From Actinernus sp. WN-2022 (lineage: Eukaryota; Cnidaria; Anthozoa; Actiniaria; Actinernidae): a DNA stretch of 64,000 nucleotides. Both the position numbers and the translations under genes were made by a program. The stretch covers positions 583,001 through 647,000 of the forward strand of contig JAOWCC010000553.1 in assembly GCA_030867875.1 (NCBI GenBank), written 5' to 3'. The notes under the pieces are model-generated. The model saw only the letters and a program-made list of their open reading frames with translations. It was not told where the DNA came from and made no database searches. Of the stretch, positions 42,560-55,460 are shown in pieces. Within the stretch, counting starts at the first letter, position 1. Each line of letters opens with the position of its first letter.

Positions 42560-43241
42560 CTAACTTTGGGTCCTTGTGTTGTAAATAAATAAATAAAATA
42601 AATATTTTATTTGTTATAGCAGGCTGAGTAATACAGCTTACAGCTGGTGGGGGGCCTGTTTTTACTCCTCACACACTCCCCACTACATTAAGGGACCATT
42701 CATTATTTATGTGTTTGGGGGAGGGGGGGGGGGCTGACAAGAAAGAGGGGGGGCATCAAAATTTCAAGAAACTGAGAGGGTGGGTCATTTGAAAACATAG
42801 GTATAGAAAGGGGGCTGCCAATTTTTTTATAATTTTAAGACCCCTCCAATAATGTTAAAAATATTTAATCTCATCATATTGTATATTATACAAGATACAG
42901 TTGAACAAGTCAAAAGGTGAACCTGACAAGGTAGCCTTTCCTAAATTGCTTATGACCGGTCCAGGCATTTTTATTTCAGCTATTGGATTTGTATTTCAAA
43001 TCAACATCGAATTAAGGAAACTGTGATTCTTATCATTTATTTTTATACAGCACACAGAGGCAAAGTGTGAGGGAAGTGAGTTTCGGGGGGTTGGGGCTGT
43101 GTCATTTTACCACTGTGTGCTAGGGGGTCATGATGTTTTTGTTTGGTTTGGAAGGGGGTCTAAACGTTTTGTTCATTGTTGTGATGAATCTTGCCAATTC
43201 CCAGTTCAAATTCTATTAACATTGAGATTACAATGCTTTTT
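42560..43241. other. no gene; G-rich low-complexity tracts
   Basis: GACCATTCATTATTTATGTG followed by GGGGGGAGGGGGGGGGGG near 42700 resembles the sequence at 63500 and may be the end of a dispersed element. Confidence 0.4.
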
Positions 43242-43405
43242 ACGGTAACTCTCCCTTCATGTAGCCAGACATGAATTACTACCAAATTGTATTGTGTATT
43301 GTGTTCTATTGTATTATCATGTATTTCGTTCTATTGTTTTGTATTGTGTTAATTCTATTGTATTTTGATAGCAATCCATGCATTGCCTACATGAAGGGAC
43401 CACCG
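43242..43405. mobile_element. 164-bp foldback MITE
   Basis: Ends ACGGTAACTCTCCCTTCATG and, on the complement, ACGGTGGTCCCTTCATGTAG. The interior is rich in TTCTATTGTATT repeats. Confidence 0.75.
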
Positions 43406-44236
43406 TTTTTACGTTCTATAGAAACTGAATAAATAAGGTGACTCAATCCTTTAATGCTATAGATTCTATACACATGGTCATGACTTTTTGAAAAATATTT
43501 GCATAATTCTAGGTAAAGTTTGATTAACAGCTAGTCCACAGTTTATTGGTGTAAGCCATGATATCGATGCTACTGAACGATCTCCTCACATACCGGTATA
43601 CATGTATTGGTGATGTAACCATGTGACACAACTCACTTTATAACATAACCATGATAACCCTAGTGCTCTGATTGGCTAATAGCTGTGGACTATGTGCCCA
43701 TGGGTTGCACGCTCACGTCGGATTTTACAGGACAATAAGAGAAAAACTCTAATCCAAGTGAACAGGGAATTTTGTTCAGCGACTGTCTTGGCAAATTTTG
43801 AGCTTCATTTATTTTCCGAGCCACCGTACCAGGAAAGGAAGAGTCGAGACAGCTTGCAAATTTGTACAAACGACGAACAAGATTTTAATACAAGCTTTTG
43901 CACTGAGTTTTGGATCATGAAACATTCAGAAAGGATGGACAAAAAAAGACCATGATTACTGTTCAATCTCGATATTCAGAGGTAAAGGGATAGCATTTTT
44001 GATTATTAAAAAAATCCTGACGAGTTTTATGAGCTAATTAAAAGAAACCACAATGCTTTATTTGGTAGAAACTAAATTTATAATTATATCAGTCGAGTCG
44101 AAAATCGCCAAAGAGCCAGAGGTGCATGTACATAGTGGAATAAAATGAATAAACATCATTAAAACGTTCTCTAGTGTCCTGATATTAATGCCAACTACAG
44201 AATAATGAATAAGCTCCACATTCAGTGAGTTCATTT
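43406..44236. other. no supported gene
   Basis: An 87-aa ORF at 43692-43955 has no recognisable motif or splice context. Confidence 0.4.
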
Positions 44237-46439
44237 TACAGTATTGTGCAAAAGTCTTGCAAACACGTTTCGGCGAATTTCGGGGCTTTTCGGGGCTTTA
44301 CGGCGAAAATGAACGAAAATTTTCACGAACCGAAATTTCGGCGATATTTCGACGAAAATTCGTTAAGCCTTTTGTTTAATCTGTGCGACATTTCGCAGTG
44401 CTCTGCGACAGGTTAGCACGAAAATTCGCTGCACTCTACAAAATATCGTGCGAAAATTCGTGAATATTTTCACGAACTTCGCTTCTTCGAAATTTCGATC
44501 CTTCGAAATTTCGATTCTTGCCCGTCAAAGATCAAGTTACTTTTTCCGGCTCACTCGGTCAATTCGACCAACCTGAGTAAACTTTATTCGGACTTTGACT
44601 AACTGAACTTTACGGCTCACTTTCGAACGATACAGGAGGACAACTGTAGAGTTTACTTCAGTTCAGTGAGTATAATCAGGCTAAGAATGGCTCCGCTAAG
44701 AATAGAAATCCGATGCTTTGAACCCGGTTTGAACCGAAGGGTAATAAACGAAAGGAATGCGTTACTATAAATCGCACGTCTCAACTTCGGAAGTGTTCAA
44801 TTTTGTAAACGTTATCCGTATATCCACAATAATATTCAGATCCTTCAGCCTTCCAGAGCTTTGTAAAAGTCATTACTTGGGCCAGGCCTTCGGCCGAGGC
44901 ACGAGTCAAGTTTCGCAAGTGTTTTTTATTTTTTGTGTCGCTGGTTGGCGCCGTCGACCAATCAGATTTCGACTGGTCACGTGACACGTACGTTGCGCCA
45001 GCCATGTGACATGTGAACCCAGGTTTTTCAAGATGGCGGCGAGTGGGAGTTTTGACTTAGCAAAACCTTTAATATCAGCTGTTTTTTTGTGTAAACCAAA
45101 GGTTTCTTCAAGTGCAATACCAAGATTTTTGTCTTTTCTAAAGCTGAGAGGTGTTTCACGGGCTTTGGACGGGAATTTATCACATATCCAGATCCACTCA
45201 AGGATCCACTCGTGACATAGATGGCTAAGATCTGATCAACACTAATACTAATAGGACTAAGAGTGAGACAACAGTTTGTAAATGTAAGTAGCTAAACTGA
45301 ACATGATAACTTTTATACCAATTGACTGTGGTTGTGTTGTTATTCATTGTTATTAACCTCTCGGAAAGTATAGTAGAAATGACCCGATTTCTCGCGATTT
45401 CTCAGTTCTCGATCTGACAGGGTCCTTTTAAAATATTATATGCACATGTTTTTATAAATTTGGGAACGAAAATCTAGCAGGATATGGCGTGAACTCTACC
45501 CTGGGTACCAGAGGTTCTCACTTCGCAAAGCTTAGGCATGAAGCTTTTCCACCGAGGAGCGAAGCGACGCTTGCTTCTCGACACTTTGTCCTCCCTTCGC
45601 GTCACGCAGTTTTTTGTTTGCCGACGATTGATACGAACGGGCTTCAAACTCCGGCTTTGTCTTCTTTTTATTTTGCTGAACTGCACAGAAGACCTTGAAA
45701 TTACCGTTCAATAAATTTTCCTTATTTATCCTAAAGAAAGCTTTGATTTTATATACCCTCGAAGAAGGAATTTATTTTACTTTCTTCACTTCGCCTTCTC
45801 TTTCCGTTAACAATAGGGAATGGACAATCTGAAATCTACAATGAACAAACAATGTTTACCGTCTCGTTTTTCTCGGCCAATGGAAATCGAGATACCGTGG
45901 CGCTGTAATCGTTTCGGCGGCAGAGGTTTCTTTGTATTAACATTTATTTGCACAAGTTTCAACTATTCTATTCTCTTATTCCTAAATTCTAAAGTGTATA
46001 GTTTTTACAATGGGGAGCTGGGGTGGTGCAGTGGTTCATCACCAACATTTGCTGAATTTCTTTGTGCTTGTGAATTAAGCTATTTTCTAATTTTTTTGGT
46101 AAAATCACTTTGATAAGTTATAATTTAAAAATAGGTAATTTGTCTCTACCAGCATGCTTTTGTATAATAAGTATTGGTGGTGACATCACATCATTAGTAC
46201 TAATTTGGGCTTAATTACATGTATGCACTTTAAGATAACCCTAAGGACCCACCTCATAATTGTATTTCTTATTATGCCTTATTACTCTACATTTCCATCA
46301 TCTTATGAGAAAATAATGTTGTTGTTGTTAGTAATGGCATCAAATATAGTAGCAAATGGCCCAATTCCTCAGTTCTTGGATCTGACCATTCCAGTTCAGC
46401 ATCGGCACTTTCACTTGGTCAGGACTACCAGTACTTTTA

Positions 46440-46656
46440 CAGTGCGACTACTGAAAGCAGGGCCACTTAGACAACGAGAACCAATCACATTGCAGAACGA
46501 AAACAAAGGATTACAACTTCGGTAACTTTAGCCAATCAACAGATAGCAAAGAACAATGCTACTTGACTTGGCAGAAATCTGAATATGCTTTGTTTTCGTT
46601 CTACAATGTGATTGGGTCTCATTGTCTAAGTGGCCCCACTTTCAGTAGTCGCACTG
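46440..46656. mobile_element. 217-bp TA-flanked foldback MITE
   Basis: Arms of about 65-75 bp start CAGTGCGACTACTGAAAG and include CACTTAGACAA and CCAATCACATTG. TA flanks both ends, as in Tc1/mariner MITEs. Confidence 0.85.
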
Positions 46657-47249
46657 TAAGAATTATTCGGGAATGAAAATTAAACTTGCTGTGACCCCAA
46701 TGATAGAAAAGAAGGAGTGGAAATTGCATGTTTGTTTGTGGCCTGCCATTATAAGTTTCAGTCTCCTTCAAGATGTAGAAAATGAACACTAGTGCAGTGC
46801 TCACTAATATTTGAAAATGGTGGTCTAGCTGTAGTTTACAACCCCAATCGTCTCCTCTGGTTCGTTATTGAGAATTACTCAAACATCTAGACAGATCTAG
46901 ATAGATGACTTTATTTCACACGTAGAATGACACATTCTAAATATTCACAAGGAATAGCCGAGAAACATTATTTGGAATTACTACTCAAATGTTAACCATT
47001 GCACTTCAATCAACAACACCCATACCAACCTTTTATAATTCTAAAGATCCTCACGGAACTATTATTGAAAAGAAAGTAATATTAAACTACATAATTGAAA
47101 GAAATTGTGGCTGAAATGTACATGTACAGCATGTATGTATGTGTGTTGTGTGTGTATTTTGGCTTTATCATTTCCAAACCTGACCCCCACCCCCTCCTTT
47201 CTGGGCATACATGGGGCATTTTGACATTTGTAGTGCCATTATATATAAA

Positions 47250-47990
47250 CTAGAAGTAATCATAGATTATCAAAGTGCGTTCGACATATTTTTTGGAAAG
47301 AGAAAGGACTGTGATAACAGTCTGAAAAGCTGAAAATTTTCTGCAATGATGTGGACAGTGTACGTAATCCTGATCAAAAGTGCTTGTTTTTTAACTAATG
47401 TGAAAAATTTGATGTCTTGACTTATATGTTAATATACAAGGGGATGTATCTGGGTATAAAACTGTAATTATCTTTGTGTAACATTAAATCATTGGATGCG
47501 ATGCTTATGGGGCTATATGTATACATGTGTGTTTTATATGGTCATGGCAATGATTTGAGAATTAGTAGCACATTTTGCTGTGTGGTATACAGTGTAAAGC
47601 AATACTTGAAGTTAGTGTAAAACACAAATCAACCCAGGCTATATATAGCTACATACATTTACATGCATACATGAACTTTATTTGAGTGTCAATAGTATTT
47701 AGCTGTAAAGCTAATTGGGGACACTATATTACAGGATATATAAAATACAGCATATTACAGGATATATAAAGGGATTCATATAAAGTACGCATAAATAAAT
47801 ATTACTATTCAGATGTGTATAAACTGATTTCCAGTTCCTAGAACATAAACTATATATGCATGTGTATAAAGTACAGCCCATGCAGTTCCTTCGATTCAGA
47901 TCATTCACATTATGTTTCCCGGGTATTTTTCAAGTGAGAACAAGGTTGGCTGCAAAATATTGAGCGCCATTGTTAGTTCCAGAATAATTT
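47250..47990 (+). repeat. long inverted duplication, arm 1
   Basis: Matches the complement of 54115-54812 at roughly 90% by eye. Shared blocks include GCATCGCATCCAATG (complement), TTTTGCTGTGTGGTATACAG and CATATAAGTCAAGACATCAA (complement). Confidence 0.85.
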
Positions 47991-48659
47991 ATGGTCAATG
48001 TTGGCTTTGATCGCTTTGACAATAAACGAAATATCGTCGAAATGTCGCTCGCAGGTTGGCGAAATTTCGCCTTGGCATTCGAATTTTCGCGTATCTGATC
48101 GATTCTTCGTCGAAATTTCGAACGAAAAGTTGCCCGAAATCGAAATACGTTTGCATGACTTTTGCACAATACTGTACAATGAGATAATTTTATTGCTACT
48201 TTTGGATGTGAAAGTAATTAAACTTACAATTTTAGAGAACAACAAACAAGCTTACTTAGTTCGCTTGTCTCAAGGATATCCCGTACTGGCACAAATGGCA
48301 ACAGCAACAAGCCAAAACCAGGAGATTTAGCTGACAGTTCACTCCAATCCATAGGAAAAATGACAAATTCCAAACCTCTGGTGTGCAGATCGTTTTTAAT
48401 TCTGCCGAAAGCCATTCAGTTTTCAACAGACGAATGAACCCTTTTCTTAATTTTTGCTTTACCAAAGCGATTGCTTCCAACAAAAGGAACTCGCAGTGAA
48501 TAAATGTCTTTCTCTTGCAGTTCGAGAACATTTTAGCTGGCTAGATATTCTCTTTTCCTTGAGACCAAGGTTTGAATAATACACTAATAACTATAGAAGT
48601 AGGGAAACAGAAGCAGAAGCCGTACACCCGCATGCCCGCAGTAACTCCATGCAGGAATC

Positions 48660-48835
48660 TACCTAGTCTTTTTCTTACGCGGTCATGGGTCAGGAAAAGT
48701 AAAATTTTCACCATTTCAAACAAGCGTAGAACATAGAACATAACTCTATAAACGAAATATTTATTCGCAGAAGTACTCAAAACATTTCAAAGGTTCATAG
48801 GGATATAAATTGCAAAAGGCATTTTAAGAAATGAA
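48660..48835. repeat. outer inverted repeat, left arm
   Basis: Complementary to about 50300-50475 (AAAATTTTCACCATTTC, CGCAGAAGTACTCAAA, CGGTCATGGGTCAGGAAA). The pair surrounds the 1045-bp element at 48912, suggesting an element within an element. Confidence 0.65.
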
Positions 48836-48911
48836 GAGAAACTTGATTCTTGTAGTTTCAAATCCATTACTTTTTCTTTATGCTATCATTGCTTTTAAGA
48901 AAATGACTGGG

Positions 48912-49956
48912 TAGGCTCGGTTTCAGGCGTTGGGGTGTCGTTTGTCCAAGGCCTCCCCCTACTAACGGCTGGGCGCGCGGTCAATATACCGTGTCCGTGA
49001 CGTCAGCTGATTAAAATTCATTATTATTCAATTTGCGTGTTTTGACAAGAAACGACTTTAGCGTAGGTTCTCAACTTTCAAAACACATTGGGACTCTTTA
49101 AACTAAAACTCCAAGTGTGAAATAAATTCTCAAGAACAAACGCCATTTAAAATCATTGAGAAACCAGGCTGCATTATGTGTTATTAGTACAATATTAGTG
49201 TCGCTCAAGACGAAGCCGAAATTTCAAATTTACGGGGATAAAGTTCAAATATTATCTCTGAACTATTCTGAGTTAGAGTCGAGTATTCCCGCTCAGTACT
49301 TGTGTAGAGTATGCCGTCTTGGAGACATTAACAAAATTGCACAAACTTAGTACATATAGCTCGTTAGATGCAGCGATTTTCAAGTGAATTGTGATCATGA
49401 TACTGAGAATAGGCCCGAGTCAGACGTGATTTCCTAGCTCTCTTATATAAACTCTTTTAATATGGAGTCGTCTGTCTTTTCTTCTCCGACTAAAGGCAGC
49501 ACTAATTTTCTTTGAAGTGAGAATGGCTACCAGGGTCTTGCATAGGCAAAGTTAAACTGATGAGAAATGACTGAACATTACGGGCTTCGCGACCTTCGGG
49601 CTTGGTACAAGTGACGGTTTCCCAAGTGACTTTCCAAAGCCGGTGCGTTTACTGGCAAAGTGTATTCACCCAAAACCAACTCTCTTACTGCTTCCTTGTG
49701 TGAATCCTTGAATTATTCGAATCCAAACTATCACTTCCTTTACGTTGAAATAACAGTGAGGGCCTGTTTCGCAGGCTAGTCCGGCTTTGAAAGAAAAGAT
49801 TACAATGTAAATTATGCAAATACATTCAGCGACGGGAATTTAGTGGCAAGTTTGTGATTGGCTAAAAACCAACAATGTCTCAGCTCGCGCGCCAAGCCGT
49901 GAGTGGGGAGAGGATCGCGGGCTCACCGAAACCCCCACGGCTGGAAACCGAGCCTA
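48912..49956. mobile_element. 1045-bp element with 9-bp target duplication
   Basis: Inverted ends TAGGCTCGGTTTC of about 80 bp, further sharing GGGGGTTTCG-like and GGCTTGGCGCGCG-like blocks. ATGACTGGG occurs exactly outside both ends (48903-48911, 49957-49965). A 9-bp duplication suits MuDR/MULE-type transposition. No transposase inside. Confidence 0.85.
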
Positions 49957-49965
49957 ATGACTGGG

Positions 49966-50742
49966 TCGCTTCCCAGGTAGATCCTGCATTGACGTCTCAT
50001 CGATCCTGCATCGACCCTGATACGCCAGAGAGAACTAGTATGAATAACTGAGATTCAAACCAAAGATTTACATGGGAGCCGGGCATCCAGATAATGTGGC
50101 TTATAATTGTGAGAGCAGCATTTAAGGTAATTAATTGTTTTTAGTACAACACTTTAGACTGCATGATCGTGTGCGCTAGAATCACCCGCTCTTCAATTTG
50201 CCTCGTCTTCAAGGCCCCCCCAGCTTGCGGACTATTAAGTGTGATGATTATAAAGCACAGAATATTGCTAAAGGAGAAAAATGGAAAGGAACATAAGCTT
50301 AAAGTGCACCTAACCCTTTTGCAATTTTTATACATATGAATCTTTGAAAGGGTTTGAGTACTTCTGCGAAGAAATTTTTTGCTTATATAGAATACTCTAT
50401 GTTCTATGCTTGTTAGAAATGGTGAAAATTTGACCTTTCCTGACCCATGACCGCGTTAGAAAAAGACTGGGTCGATTCTTGATCCTACGTCATATAATTC
50501 ATTCCACTTTGCAATAATTTGAATAAATATTTAGCATTTTGTCTAAAATAACTGTTTTCTTTACTAACAACTCACAGACTGTGTATATTCTCTATTTATC
50601 GATGTTGTTGTGATAGAAAGGCGCCATGGAGAATAATGCATTAATTTATGCAATTTTTTTCACATGAGAATTTGAGAATTTATATTTCATCACCAACAAA
50701 AACATTATTTGCTCTTTAATTGTCGTGGTTATGTTATAAAAG
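49966..50742. repeat. right arm of outer inverted repeat plus unassigned DNA
   Basis: Bases about 50300-50475 are the right arm matching 48660-48835. The rest shows no gene. Confidence 0.5.
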
Positions 50743-50936
50743 AAATGGTAATGCCACAGCTGTGCATCCATCGACTTACATGTATGGACGCACTTGGGAG
50801 GCTGCCTTTTAAAGCACTCTAGAAGCTAGATTCACTCTCGGCTTGGCCTCGAGTGACTCTTACCCATCTTTTGTGCTTAGCAACCTCCCGCGTGCGTCCA
50901 TAACTCGATGGACACACGCTGCACGTTTACCATTTC
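50743..50936. mobile_element. 194-bp foldback element
   Basis: Arms of about 65 bp begin GAAATGGTAA and include GTCCATCGAGTTATGGACGC-like sequence, with mismatches. Confidence 0.75.
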
Positions 50937-51142
50937 GTTAGTCTTGTCACGTCACATTGAACCAGTACTGTGGTGTATTATAGGTGAGTAAAGGGGGTTC
51001 CGACTGAAATATTAAAAATATTTTTGCTGACTCAAACAAAAAAGTTCTGATATTCATCAACAGATCTTGAGTGTATATTAAAATTCACGAGAGAATTTGC
51101 TTCAAAATTGGAGATGGCATTGAATTTATTATTTTATAACAG

Positions 51143-51225
51143 TGATTTGCAGATTCCTATTGTTCATGAGAATCTAGAACATGAGATACGAATTTCAAAG
51201 AGAGGCACTTCAGAGCTAATGCATG
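51143..51225 (+). CDS. possible isolated coding exon
   Basis: A candidate 83-nt exon lies between an acceptor (TTTTATAACAG) and a strong donor (GGTAAGAG). The one open frame reads IPIVHENLEHEIRISKRG and ends before the donor in phase 1. No neighbouring exon was found and the family is unknown. It could be chance. Confidence 0.2.
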
Positions 51226-52013
51226 GTAAGAGAAACATGTAATGATCCAGCTGTCCTGCGGACAACCATCAGGAATAATTTGGTTGTGTGAAGCCCAAAA
51301 GTGCTTGTCCAAAAGCATTAGTTGTTAGAACTGCAAACAGAAATGTGCTTGTCCTTCAGTCAAGTCATGTCAAAGTTTTCATTGTCCGAATCAAATTTTT
51401 ACTTGTCTCGGACAATCGGACATATGTTTTGGTGTATCCTGTAACGTGGTGGGATTTTACTTTGTTTACTCTGACAAAACTCTTAATTACAGTTAAACCT
51501 GCCTGGCTGTCAAGCAAAATTGCGTGTGTATGGAAATATCCAGTTCTTAGACTACAATCCGATGCAAAACTAATGATAAAATCTCAACAACGTGATGCTG
51601 CATTTCATTTTAAAATAATTTTAGGGTGATCAATGGTCATTGTTTTCACTTCCCCCTCCCCCCGATACAATGTTGGTCGGGTGTGGGTTTGATGCAAAAT
51701 TATGCATCTTAACACAACATTGCACAGGTGGGGGGAGGGGAGGCGGACAAAAACATCAATTTACTCATGCCTCACGTTTCTTCACATTGCACCCTAGTTT
51801 TCTCATTAGGTTTTGCATCGGATTGTCTGAGATACAAAAATGTTGAAATCATGTTTAAAAAGTGGAATTTTATATCTTAAGCTTTTCAGATGTGTGATGA
51901 TAAATAGAATATTTGAATGTGCATGCAGATATGTAAGTCATATAGTATATAGTATTGACATTTCTAATTGTAGTGAGTGTGTTAGAAAGTACTGATGCGC
52001 CACAGCTGGTCGC
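51226..52013. other. no supported gene
   Basis: A 113-aa ORF (51288-51629) has biased, motif-free content and is not accepted. A repeated phrase around GATGCAAAA suggests old repeat debris. Confidence 0.4.
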
Positions 52014-52366
52014 ATGATGGCGAAGCCATTTACTTCCCCTAAAACGAAAGCGTTAGTACAGTTTTTAAGGCAAAGTCGAACAATGAGTGTGAAAAAGATA
52101 TTGCGAAAAGGCAAGGTGTGCGCCGCTACAGTATATGTAGAAGTGGAAAAGAAGAGGCGAAGAAGTTAAATGTGAAACACGGCGGAAGGCCACGCAAATT
52201 GAGCGCGCGCGAGGAACGGCGGTTGCCACTACTATCAATACCACCTAGAAGTCCCGATCTCGATCCTATTGAAAACTTTTTTCACATAATTAAGACTGAT
52301 TTAGCAACACAAGCATTATATCTGAAAATAACAGTTCTATATAATATATCAACTACAAGAGCCTAA
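52014..52366 (+). pseudogene. Tc1-like transposase remnant with internal deletion
   Basis: The first frame reads MAKPFTSPKTKALVQFLRQS, the start of a Tc1-type helix-turn-helix domain. After a frameshift, HGGRPRKLSAREERRL is the GRPRKLS linker of the second HTH. Within about five residues this joins PPRSPDLDPIENFFHIIKTD, the C-terminal catalytic motif (SPDLNPIE-type) that normally lies some 200 residues further on. The DDE core between them is deleted. Dead remnant. Confidence 0.85.
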
Positions 52367-54114
52367 TGAAATAACAATAGTCAGTACATACTGAAATGTC
52401 TTATTTTTCATAGAATCCCATAGCACGACTCAAAATCGCGCGCTGATTGGGTAACGAAGCGTTTAATATTTTGTGGAATTCAACGGTTTGAAAAGCTGTA
52501 TTAAACGATGTACAGGAAGCCCGCGCGTAAATATTTTGTTTAATTTTATTATCGCGAACAGAGACAAATCATGTTAAAATTACAAACCAGGATATTCACA
52601 AAGTTAACAGTAGTCAAAGAACGGGAAAACTATGTATATTTTATTTCGTTTTTCACGAGAAATGATATGTTTTGGCCCTCGACTGAACAAGAGCGACTCT
52701 ACTCTCTAGCTAATCCGAGGAATCGACAAAAACAACTGCAACAAAAATGTGTGATTTTGAACGGAAAAGCTGGGGCTTTGTGGATTTGCTGATTTAATTC
52801 ATGTAATATTCACACAGAGAAGCTAAATAACTGAAAACAGTAAAAACAGGATGAAAAGCACGGCTACAGAACGGTACTAAAATCGTGGTACAAGGAAAAT
52901 TTTGGAAACAAGTGGTGGACTGAACACAAGTATTAAACATTCCACAGTTTAAAATCAGGCTTATTTATTGTGAGACAGAAATTGAGCATTAGCATTTGGT
53001 AGTGAATTTGCTTATAAAGTAAGAAACACTGGTTTAATACTTACAAGTTTATGCGTATACTTGTGCAGCAGCTCTTCGGTTTGCCAGGTTCAGTTTAGAT
53101 TTTCACTTATCGACAACTGGTTTCAACAGGCCGCCGGTTTTCTATAAAATCTTTCACAAACATTCACAATTTTGTCTCCAGTTAATGCACTTTCGCTTTC
53201 TTGGTAAAGATTAGATTGAAATTAAGTGTACCTAAATAAAATACAGGTGTTTTCATACATAAAAATGCAGTTTTGATGTCGGAAACCAAATTTTGTGAGC
53301 AACGACTACACTTTTAGTTGAACATCGTGTGAGTCTCAGTCTAATTACTCGGGCTGCCTGTGGCAGCACCAAGTCTTAAAATGCAAGCCGTTTTTTTTTT
53401 TTTGTTGGTTGTCGCAAAATTTCTGCGCATGCGTTAAAGGTCAAGTTCACACCAATCAGATTGCACTGTGCTGGTCACACAACACTCGCCAGGTTAATTT
53501 ATTTACATAATTTAATACAGTAAAAGCAAGATGGTGGAGACCCGGACTCCAAATTAGAGAGAAAGTTCCTCGCATCTCTCTCAAATGTAAGCACTTTAAT
53601 GTTTTATTTAACTTCACCGAAGAGAAATACATGGATATGAATATTTCAGTGTGAGTTGTGAAAAAGCTTTTTAAATACTACACGTGTGCATCGTGGTGGT
53701 TTAAGTCAAACATGGTATGTTTTGTCGGCGCGGTGACGACAGAGAACTGAGTCAAATCAACTCACCATAATTTGTAAACAACCGAGTGAATTCTGTTGGC
53801 TTGCTCGCTGTACTGGATTCTGCTTTTCGCTGTACATACAGATACCGAAACTACAAACAGTAAGATGACCTGGCTGAAGATAAACAAGGTCTGAGTTTTC
53901 TAGATACCCGTATTAAATCGGCGTATCTTGCCGGTGTGAGTTGCGACACTGTGTACATCTTGGTTCATTCAGACAGAGAGTTAATCTATACCGACACTTT
54001 GGTATGCCAAGGAACTGGAATATCAACACAGTACAAGGTGAGGGAAATTTAAAGTACTGACTTCATTGCTGTCTTCAATTAATCTAGTACAGAATTTCTA
54101 ACGGACCTGAAACA
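52367..54114. other. no supported gene
   Basis: About 1.7 kb without a convincing ORF. A 73-aa ORF at 52571-52792 has no motif. Confidence 0.4.
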
Positions 54115-54812
54115 AGGCTGATCTGGAACTTATTCTGGAACTACATGTAACAATGGCGCTCAATATTCTGCAACAACGTAATGTGAATGATCTGAATCGA
54201 AGGAACTGCATGGGGTGTACTTTATACACATGCATATATATTTTATGTTCTAGGAACTGGAATTCCGTTTATACACATCTGAATAGTAATATTTATTTAT
54301 ACGTACATGTACTTTCTATTAATCCCTTTAAATATCCTGTAATATAGTGTCCCCAATTAGCTTTACACCTAAATACTTTTGACACTCAAATAAAGTTCAT
54401 GTATGTATGTAAATGTATGTAGCTATAGCCTGAGTTGAGTTGTGTTCTACATTAACTTCAATTATTGCTTTACACTGTATACCACACAGCAAAATGTGCT
54501 ACCAATTCTCAAATCAATGCCATAACCATATAAAACACACATGTATACATATAGCCCCATAAGCATCGCATCCAATGATTTAATGTTACACAAAGATAAT
54601 TACAGTTTTATACCCAGATGCATCCCCTTGTATATTAACATATAAGTCAAGACATCAAAATTTTCACATTAGGTAAAAAACAAGCACTTTTGATCAGGAT
54701 TACGTACACTGTCCACATCATTGCAGCAATTTTCAGCTTTTCAGACTGTTACCACAGTCCTTTCTCTTTCAAAAATATGTTGAACGCACTTTGATAATCT
54801 ATGATTACTTCT
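54115..54812 (-). repeat. long inverted duplication, arm 2
   Basis: The complement of 47250-47990. The left arm carries an extra block near TGTTTCCCGGG that this arm lacks. Confidence 0.85.
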
Positions 54813-55220
54813 AGTAAATAAATAAATAAATATGAAGAGAAAGGGTACAAACTCAGTCTTATTTTCTCTAGCATAATATATTTTTACTTTTAAAAAATGC
54901 ATAAAAGCTAATATTTGCTGAGAAATACGTCCTATCTCATCCAGAATGAAAGTAATACTGATCAGTCCTGGTTACAATATGTTAACAACACCCCTCCCCC
55001 GGGCAAATGTGCAGCATTTGGCAGTTGTAGTTCATTATATATCCATTATCACTTATCGCAAGAGCATGAGTAGTGAACCAGTATTATTCTCTGGCTATAA
55101 TAATAACATTTATTTATGACAAAAACTATGCTAAAACTCCATGGACTACATTTATTCAATGTCTCAGATGTATTTTTAATAGAATTCGATTAATTTTATC
55201 TGAACAAAATTTGGCCCATC
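54813..55220. other. no gene seen
   Basis: AT-rich sequence with a short AAATA microsatellite at the start. Nothing else recognisable. Confidence 0.4.
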
Positions 55221-55460
55221 ACAGAACCAGTAAGCTCAGTGGTTAAGTGTCAGTCTGTTGTGCAGGAGGTAGTCAAAGTTCAAATCCAGGTATAAAGGAC
55301 CTTAAAATACTGACTGGGAGAACTGGTACTGCATGCCTTTGCTCTGACATCTGCAAATGGTTCTAAAAGCTTTGTGTCTTCTTGGATCACAATGTTAAAT
55401 TGTAGGCCAACACTGAGAATGCAACCAAATCTCTGGTAGTAACCACCCTCAAGTGTAGTG
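55221..55460 (+). mobile_element. tRNA-derived SINE
   Basis: The head has AGCTCAGTGGTTAAG (A box) and AGTTCAAATCC (B box). The body contains CTCTGACATCTGCAAATGG and GTCTTCTTGGATCAC followed by TAAATTGTAGGCC, a body pattern common in invertebrate tRNA-SINEs. Confidence 0.65.

Larger units (their letters stand above)
44239..48174. mobile_element. 3.9-kb TA-flanked element, Tc1/mariner-type ends
   Basis: Inverted ends CAGTATTGTGCAAAAGTCTT (left) and CAGTATTGTGCAAAAGTCAT (right, complement), continuing GCAAAC, with TA outside both ends. Just inside each terminus the palindrome CGAAATTTCG recurs, three times at the left and twice at the right, among many CGAAAATTCG-like words. No transposase is visible, so it is non-autonomous or composite. 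It contains the MITE at 46440 and one arm of the 47/54-kb inverted repeat. Confidence 0.6.

Noticed and set aside
44757..45215. Short ORFs near AAGATGGCGGC (45030)
   Set aside because: The AAGATGGCGGC start resembles a LINE 5' end or a promoter-proximal ATG, but the downstream frames lack any recognisable protein.
46017..46060. tRNA-like A box TGGTGCAGTGG
   Set aside because: No B box at the right distance and no cloverleaf pairing.
51288..51629. 113-aa ORF
   Set aside because: No domain, unusual composition, no splice context; likely chance in repeat debris.
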